In this document: piece by piece, positions 58,133 through 64,000 of the stretch
Layout: the number at the start of each line of letters is the position of its first letter
Position numbering within the stretch: the stretch's first letter is position 1
DNA from: Dysidea avara
Lineage: Eukaryota; Porifera; Demospongiae; Dictyoceratida; Dysideidae
Length of the DNA: 64,000 nt
NCBI RefSeq assembly: GCF_963678975.1
Contig: NC_089275.1
Location: forward strand, 31,371,977-31,435,976
Direction: 5' to 3'
Made by a program: the position numbers and the translations under genes
The notes under the pieces: generated by a model
Databases searched by the model: none
The model's input: the letters and a program-made list of their open reading frames with translations, nothing else
Told to the model about the DNA's origin: nothing

Positions 58133-58223
58133 AATGGCTGAATTGTCTTGTATTGTTATTGTGTAGCTAACTGGTGTAGGGCACACGTGAGATGCTCACG
58201 TGATCCGGGAGACAATTCAGCCA
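58133..58223. repeat. Short inverted repeat with CACGTGA pair
   Basis: TGGCTGAATTGTCT and AGACAATTCAGCCA form the outer stem. Inside are CACGTGAG and CTCACGTG, three bases apart. It could be a small foldback element; the paired E-box-like words might also bind bHLH factors. Confidence 0.6.
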
Positions 58224-60461
58224 CTACAAATCTTCATTACAAACTCATGTGGTAAACAACCCACCTAAGCTGGCATTAATGATACCAGCATTTAAATACC
58301 CACACGAGTAGACACAATGTGGAACCTGGCAACACCCATACAAGCAAGCCATTGCATTTAAAAAGCCGCATACCCATAGATGTGATGGTATATACACAGC
58401 CAAAAAACAAGTCAGTCACATTAGAACAAAAAGCTATGGTGGATGCTCAATCTACCAATTAAGTGAGTGCCTTCACATACTGCCATAACTTATAGTACCC
58501 TTGATGAAACCTATTTGATGGTACTGCTTGGCCTGCTTAAACCTACAGCTTATATTCGCATGACTAGCATTACAATGATCAATATGATATAATCATAAGG
58601 AAGTCATGTTATGGAGCCAGAGACATACATGTATGCTACTGTCATTGCCATTTTTTTTAAATCTGAGGTATGAAACTGATATAATTATTGCTGTAACATT
58701 CCTGCATGGACGTCTGCTTGAGGCACACTGCAGCTGCATCAGTTGAGCACGGGATAAGGTTGAGTCTTCCTTTGACATTGCATACACGTGGTAACTCAAA
58801 ACCACTAAAAGCCATTTGCCATGCATTTCCAACATTGTCCAGGGGCATTTAACTGAACCATTTATCCAATGAGTGCCTTACCAGACTTGGCTTGGGCTCA
58901 AGGGAGTGGGAAACCATTTGGCGTGTTTCATCTCAGGTTGAACCTGGGGACTGTGGATAGAACCAGGGATCCAAGGAGGTGTAAATATAATGATATAAAC
59001 TAGAAAATAATGTATGACGATGTTGTAACAAGTGTCACATTTGTCACAGTAATGTAGAAAAATACTTCATACTAGTGGATATTTACAGAGACGATAACTA
59101 CTAAACCAGCAAGGTTATGATTATTACACTGGCTAACAATGACTAAAAGAACAACTAACTTGAGGTACAAGACCACTTACAGCACACTATCCTTCACTAT
59201 AAAAGTAGGGGAAAAAAAATCGGCAAAGGTTTAAAATATTGTTATACTTGTGTCCACAATTAAAAATCCAAATAATAGCATTGTACTATTACATATGTCC
59301 GATATCTAAAATTTATCACATCACCTTATTGTTATTACAGGTATATATTATAGCATTAATAGTGCATACAAGAGATTTGAACTGTCAGCATTCTGCTCCA
59401 GTACCATTATGTGCCAGGAACTAGGGCAATAATTGTGAAGGTATTTATTGAGAAATTTTTCATGTCTCTTCAGCGAACACTGGCTTGGAAGAATAAAAAT
59501 CACTTGTAGCATAATTTGATCCAGACATGTTACAGTATCTTTCAGTGGAGCTTAAGATAAAGAATAGTTTAATAAAAATAATTATGATATAGTGACAAGC
59601 TGTAATTGCTTTCATTATATAATATATAACAACGAAAATAGGGTCTTTAAGTGCATGACAATGTTGGGATCACATGTGCAAATTTTATAATCCATACTAA
59701 AACTTCCAAAGCTTTATCACGTAAATAGAATCATAGTGAAATTGCCTTGTAAAATATCCATTTACTGAAGCTCTTGATGTATTACATGAGTCTGTTGGGA
59801 TGCCATTATTGTTGAATCCTGTTGCCATCAATCAGTATGATCAAAATCCAATAGCATTGTCTCTGTAAATCATTGTATATATGCCAAGAAGGTGTGAGAT
59901 AAGTGAATTGATTGCTAGGAAGCACATACGTATGTATAAACTCAAAACAACTATCTACACAATACATTAGAGAGAGTGGACAGCCAAATGATGATCACAC
60001 TCCTAAAAGGGTGGAACATAAGGCCCCTTTCTCCTTCTAAGGATTGCATGATAGTGATATTATAAAGATAGAACACAGCTGCAAGATAACAACCCAGTAT
60101 CACCACACATAAGGTGTATAATGTAAATAAAATATATTGCTAACATGATAGTACTAACATGATATTGTTAACATGATGAAGAGTATCCTTATACTTAATG
60201 GCTTGTCAGTGATTGAAGATAATGAGCTCTCACATACATGAGCACCACTATTTGTGATATGAGATAAGTACAGGGTGGAGCCAACAAAGTTTCTGTGTAG
60301 AGAACAACATTTGCAGAAAAATAAATGATATGATGGATTGTTGCAACTGAGTGACAGTCATCGACTGGACTAGAAACTTTGTTTTCCTTTCCAGTAAACA
60401 TGCCAGTAGATCTGTTTTTAAGATGAAAGATACTCCTATTACTGTTACTACGACACAGCTA
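58224..60461. other. Gene-free stretch
   Basis: AT-rich DNA. ORFs at 58593-58848 (-), 59239-59424 (+) and 60195-60631 (-) have no recognisable domain or splice context. Nothing supported is seen. Confidence 0.3.
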
Positions 60462-60469
60462 GGGACCCG

Positions 60470-60938
60470 TCGATTTCGCCAGCAAAATTTTTGGCATAAT
60501 GGTTGGGTAAAAGCAATGAGCAAAATGCTGGCATAATAGGTGCAATTTTTGTGAAGTGGACATAAAAATTGCACAAAAGATCGAGATACTCTAATAGAAC
60601 AGTCAGACACGCTAAAATATCGACAATGCATAGCTAATTGTTACAGGAACAACAAGTGACAATCGAGGTACCCTAATAAAACAGTCACACATGTTAAGCA
60701 ATATTAGCTGGCTTCTTGCTTTACATGTTAGAAGTAATTTTTGATCGAGATACTCTAATAGAACAGTCACTTTAAGGCGAAACTGTAGCTTTGCACTTGT
60801 AAATATTCAATTAACAAAGATCAGTGCTGAGCAAAATTTATAATTCTTGAGCAAAATATGGAGCATAACAGGTGAAAAATAAAAGAATTGCTGGAAAGAA
60901 AAATAGGTAGAAAAAAAAGCAAAATAGACTGGTCCCTA
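60470..60938. mobile_element. Non-autonomous hAT-type element with three CTCTAATAGAA motifs
   Basis: Ends TAGGGACCCGTCGATTTCGC and GCAAAATAGACTGGTCCCTA are inverted repeats, flanked by a perfect 8-bp duplication GACACAGC (60462-60469 and 60939-60946). Inside, the motif GATCGAGATACTCTAATAGA plus ACAGTC occurs three times in one orientation (about 60579, 60661 and 60743), spaced 82 nt each, while the spacers differ. GCAAAAT and GCATAAT words recur towards both ends. It is non-coding. Confidence 0.95.
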
Positions 60939-60959
60939 GACACAGCATCTTACTGGCAA

Positions 60960-61520
60960 ACATGCCAGTCACCCTCTGAGTAAAGCATGCTGGCCAGCGT
61001 GCCAGCAGTCACTCATGCAGACTCCCTCTTGTGTAACACATAAAGGCAAGCGTACCAGTCTCTTATAAGTACATAACACATAATGGCAAGCATTCCAGCC
61101 CCTCTTGTGAAACACATAATGGCAAGCGTACCAGTCCTTCTTGTTTAACATATAATGGCAAGCGCACCAGTCTCTCTGATGTAACACATAATGGCAAGTG
61201 TACTAGTCCTTGTGGAATACATAATTGCAAATGTACCAGCCTCTTATAAGTACATAGCAAATAATGGCAAGCATGCCAGTAACACATAATGGCAAATGTG
61301 CCAGTCTCTTAAATAAGTAACACATAATGGCAAGCGTGCCAGTCCTTCTTGTGCAACACATAATGGCAAGCATGCCAGTCCCTCTTGAGAAACATATATG
61401 TTCCAGTCCCACTTGAGTCATAACAGCAAATGTCATAATGGCAGGTATGCCAGTCTCTCTTGAATAACAAAATGGCCAGTCCCACTTGAGTAATACATAT
61501 CGGAAAGTTTGCCAGTTAAT
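60960..61520. repeat. Minisatellite with ACACATAATGGCAAGCGTGC units
   Basis: Twelve or more tandem units of about 40-44 bp share AACACATAATGGCAAGC, then G/A-T-A/G-CCAGTC, and a variable spacer (CTCTTATAAGT, CTTCTTGTGC and others). The overlapping minus-strand ORFs (60969-61436) are translations of the array (YVLHKR-type repeats). A second cluster of the same units is at about 61860-62040. Confidence 0.9.
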
Positions 61521-61614
61521 GAGCTGTCATAGTTGAAGATGATGAGCTATCATATATACCAAAACCACAATATGTAGGAGCACAACATGATATAACATGG
61601 GTTGTGTTATAGAT

Positions 61615-61707
61615 ACAGTGGACCCTCAATTATCCAGCCAGCAATTATCCAATTTTTTTCTGTTATCCAGACTGTGGAGGTGACTGTTCTATTGGAGTAT
61701 TTGGTCT
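61615..61707. repeat. Pogo-like end and one CTCTATTAGAG-type motif
   Basis: CAGTGGACCCTCAATTATCC at about 61617-61636 is a pogo/Tigger-like terminal sequence without a visible partner. It is followed at about 61681-61707 by TGACTGTTCTATTGGAGTAT, a diverged copy of the 27-bp motif. Confidence 0.55.
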
Positions 61708-61859
61708 AGTCAGTGGAGACATTTCTATTACTTTTAGTACTATGAATGAGTGGAGCTAGGTTTGAGTTTCAAAGGCTGGGCCTGACACTGCTGAACACAC
61801 AGTACAGGAATACCATGAGAAGCTGTGTAGGAGATGGCAAAACTGTGCCAAACTATTGG

Positions 61860-62040
61860 ACAACACACAATGGAAAGCATGTCCGTCCACCTTATGTAAC
61901 ATCCAGTAACCAATGCATAACGGCATGTCCTTTGAGTAACATATATGGTGGCAAACAGGCCAGTCCCTTTTCTGTAACACATATTAATGGCAAGCATGCC
62001 AGTCCCGCAAGCGTGCCAAGTCCCATTTGAGTAACACCTA
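61860..62040. repeat. Second cluster of the ATGGCAAGCGTGCCAGTC minisatellite
   Basis: Diverged units such as ACACAATGGAAAGCATGTCC and ACACATATTAATGGCAAGCA continue the array of 60960-61520 after an interruption of about 340 bp that holds the pogo-like end. Confidence 0.75.
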
Positions 62041-62217
62041 ACACTTGAATAATAGACAGTACACAATATACCAGTAATTCTGAGAACAGCTAGTGCACTG
62101 ACCCTCTTAAAAAATGCAATACCTCGTTAGAAAGAAGAGAACAGCCATACAATAGTTGCACCTCCAATGGACAGTGGTACGCAAAGTTCTTTTCTCATTC
62201 CTTCTTCCTCAAGCTCT

Positions 62218-62463
62218 TCAATCAAGTGGAGTTTCAGAAACAGTAATATGAGTAAGCTGCAGTTGGTAGCATGATAAATTGATCCGGCCATCCCTGATTG
62301 GTCTTGCATAGCAACTGAAGTCTAGATTGCTGGAAAAGCAGAGTATTAAGCTGTAGCTATGAACATCCCATTCTAGTTGTAATTGAACGTTGGCTTTCCA
62401 CCACAGAGTGTTCTTGTTTGAATCTTCTCCTACATTAAATGGCAAATATCCGTTGGTTTCCCA
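62218..62463 (-). CDS. Possible terminal exon of an unknown minus-strand gene
   Basis: On the minus strand an acceptor-like ATATTACAG at about 62464 precedes an 82-codon open frame in phase 0 to a stop at 62218: WETNGYLPFNVGEDSNKN, then LWWKANVQLQLEWDVHSYS, a Cys/Leu stretch LILCFSSNLDFSCYARP and HITVSETPLD. The text is not repetitive and has a balanced composition, unlike the noise ORFs around it. I recognise no family. Its upstream exon could lie in the GC-rich region at 62.6-63.0 kb. Confidence 0.4.
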   Translation of the reverse strand, partial: WETNGYLPFNVGEDSNKNTLWWKANVQLQLEWDVHSYSLILCFSSNLDFSCYARPIRDGRINLSCYQLQLTHITVSETPLD

Positions 62464-62559
62464 CTGTAATATCAGGAAAGTATAGTTTCCGTGTTTCTGA
62501 GTTATTCCAAAAGGTTGTCACAGTCAATGCGAAGTAGCTAGCCCCATGGCTAGCCCCTC

Positions 62560-63000
62560 GAGGTGCCGCCCAAATTTCTGCATTGGGCCCACCCGGCCAG
62601 TAGGCAAGCGTGCACCCACGCCAAACTCTAACAAATATACACCATATTAACTACCTGTCTAGGCGTCCGTGGGCTTGTGAGTTAGTTGCGTGAATAACAA
62701 AACGCAAGGTAGTTACGTGAGTACTGTAACGTACTGAAACAAACGCAAGTTCTGTCCGCGTTTACGCTCTCCCGGCGCTGTTTCTGGAGTAAATTCCTCC
62801 ACCCAAGTCCAGGAGTCGTGCTGCTGGCAAATAAAAGTAGGAAGGTCCGTAATTCCTGACTGAAAAGCAGCTTCTCAACTCACTACGGCTTGTCTGTTGA
62901 ACGTCGCTAAGTAACCAGTTGGCGGGCGCCTCAATCTTATTCAAAATTCCCGCCCACACTATGTTGGTGCACGTGACTGCACTGTGTACTGTTGTTCATA
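62560..63000 (-). promoter_or_regulatory. GC-rich, promoter-like region
   Basis: Locally GC-rich compared with its surroundings, with CpG words, an E2F-like TTCCCGCCC (62946-62954), a GCACGTGAC box (about 62970) and no TATA signal that I can see. A minus-strand frame without ATG (62959-62762) crosses it and may be 5' UTR or first exon of the gene whose possible terminal exon is at 62218-62463. The function is inferred from composition and motifs only. Confidence 0.4.
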
Positions 63001-64000
63001 TTTCCAGATCAACAGTGCTAGCTATATGAATGTAAAACCTTCTAGTTAACACTGTTTAACCTGCGGTTAAACTTGTATTAATGCAGGTGCTTTGACGTAA
63101 TGCAGGTGGAGGATGGGAAACTACATCCTCATTTGGAGTGGCCTAATATGTTTTTGGTATGGTGCTGCAAATGCAAGTTACGTATTATAGTGAGCAATGG
63201 ATGTCATATGAATACCAATTACTATAACTCAGAAGATTAATCAGAAACGATGCATAATATTTGATTTGCATACAATATAACAAAGATAGTAGAAAATAAA
63301 ATATCTATAGCTCATGAGGGACTATAGATATTCTCCCAGACACTAGTCTTGCTGTAATATGTCTATGAACTCTGGAGCACATCCCAATTTCAAGCTATTG
63401 CTATTATTTGTATGCTGCAGTTTAAGTGACTCTTCTCCATTTACGTTCAATCATATGAAGAACTTCTCTGCACAAAGAAAAAGCACACAAATAAAAGCAT
63501 AATGCTTTTCTGAAAAGCATAAAATCAAGTATAATAGGCTGAAAATTGGGGAATGCCTTAAAGTATAATATGCAAATTATGGAGCATAATAGACTCAAGC
63601 CTACTTGCCTTTGATCTCCCTACTAAAAGTGTTATATAGGACTGTAACAGATAATTATACAGTGTACCTTTAGTACATTCTGATGTTTAGTAGTGAAAAC
63701 TCAACTTAATTATCTTTGCTTTTGTTTTGTGAGATCTGTGCAAGTGGTTTGAATTTCATTCTGTAACTCAATGGTTTTTCCTTGTCTACAGTTGCATGTT
63801 TGGTTAATGAGTTATCTTGCTATGTGGGTGATTTACATTATAGAAGTACTTTCAAATTGTACACATAAATGTACCCCCCCCTGCCTGGTTTCTTTACTAT
63901 ACAGGTATTGACATATAGTCACTACTAAAAACACATGTATCAAACATCAAGAAACCAAGCAACCTATATATACAACAAGGAAATAAATCTAATTTAAAAT
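63001..64000. other. Gene-free stretch at the window end
   Basis: AT-rich. It contains the GGAGTGGCCTAATATG phrase (near 63137) shared with the LINE leader and 56395, and ATGCTTTTCTGAAAAGCAT near 63500, a small palindrome in a GCATAAT-rich context like parts of 60470-60938. No gene is seen. Confidence 0.35.

Noticed and set aside
60969-61436. Several repeat-rich ORFs resembling a tandem-repeat protein
   Set aside because: They follow the minisatellite unit in different frames, with unit lengths that are not multiples of three and no start context.
60960-62040. CRISPR-like array of short repeats and variable spacers
   Set aside because: Eukaryotic context, spacers are diverged forms of the repeat, unit identity is low, and no cas genes are present. 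It is a minisatellite.
1-64000. tRNA, rRNA or other structural RNA genes
   Set aside because: I looked for tRNA-like TTCRA arms with matching acceptor stems and for rRNA text and saw none that I could support by eye.

Overview
This is a stretch of AT-rich metazoan nuclear DNA. It has short exons with GT-AG introns, no bacterial-style operons, two intron-rich animal gene families and a very high load of transposon relics. A sponge (demosponge) or another early-branching invertebrate is my best guess. That is inference from style (PHD-bearing CR1-like LINE, introns as short as about 55 nt, MITE density), not proof.

Layout. 1-1108 (-): unrecognised protein, open to the window edge, split by one frameshift. 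1376-5548 (+): nearly complete CR1-like LINE (PHD-finger ORF1, endonuclease plus reverse transcriptase ORF2) with one premature UGA and one frameshift. 5549-10320: transposon relics, including several hAT-type elements with 8-bp target-site duplications (TSDs). 10411-14127 (-): a ten-exon serine beta-lactamase-like (LACTB family) gene, rebuilt in frame to 499 codons, with SxxK, YSN and KSG motifs. 14695-16255: LINE fragments. 19454-25339 (+): a decayed signal-peptide-peptidase (SPP) family copy. 25899-47500: repeats, LINE relics, a 0.6-kb foldback and duplicated exon-like segments. 32571-32660 plus 47552-54649 (+): a second SPP-family gene, twelve exons and 326 codons in frame, whose catalytic motifs are altered (YD to FD, GLGD to PPKD, PAL to SVL). 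54650-64000: repeats, minisatellites, an hAT-type element, and a possible exon and promoter-like region on the minus strand near 62.2-63 kb.

The most unusual points are: (1) a pair of SPP-like genes on the same strand that share exon boundaries; both have lost PAL, one keeps both catalytic aspartates in a changed context and the other is a pseudogene; (2) a short motif of about 27 bp around CTCTAATAGAG, found about 20 times in both orientations inside and outside several unrelated transposon types; (3) eight non-autonomous hAT-type elements with readable 8-bp TSDs but no transposase in the window; (4) a hairpin with a compensatory base-pair change that starts two related repeats lying just after LINE 3' ends. 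Exon boundaries were read by eye from splice signals and frame, and no database search was possible.
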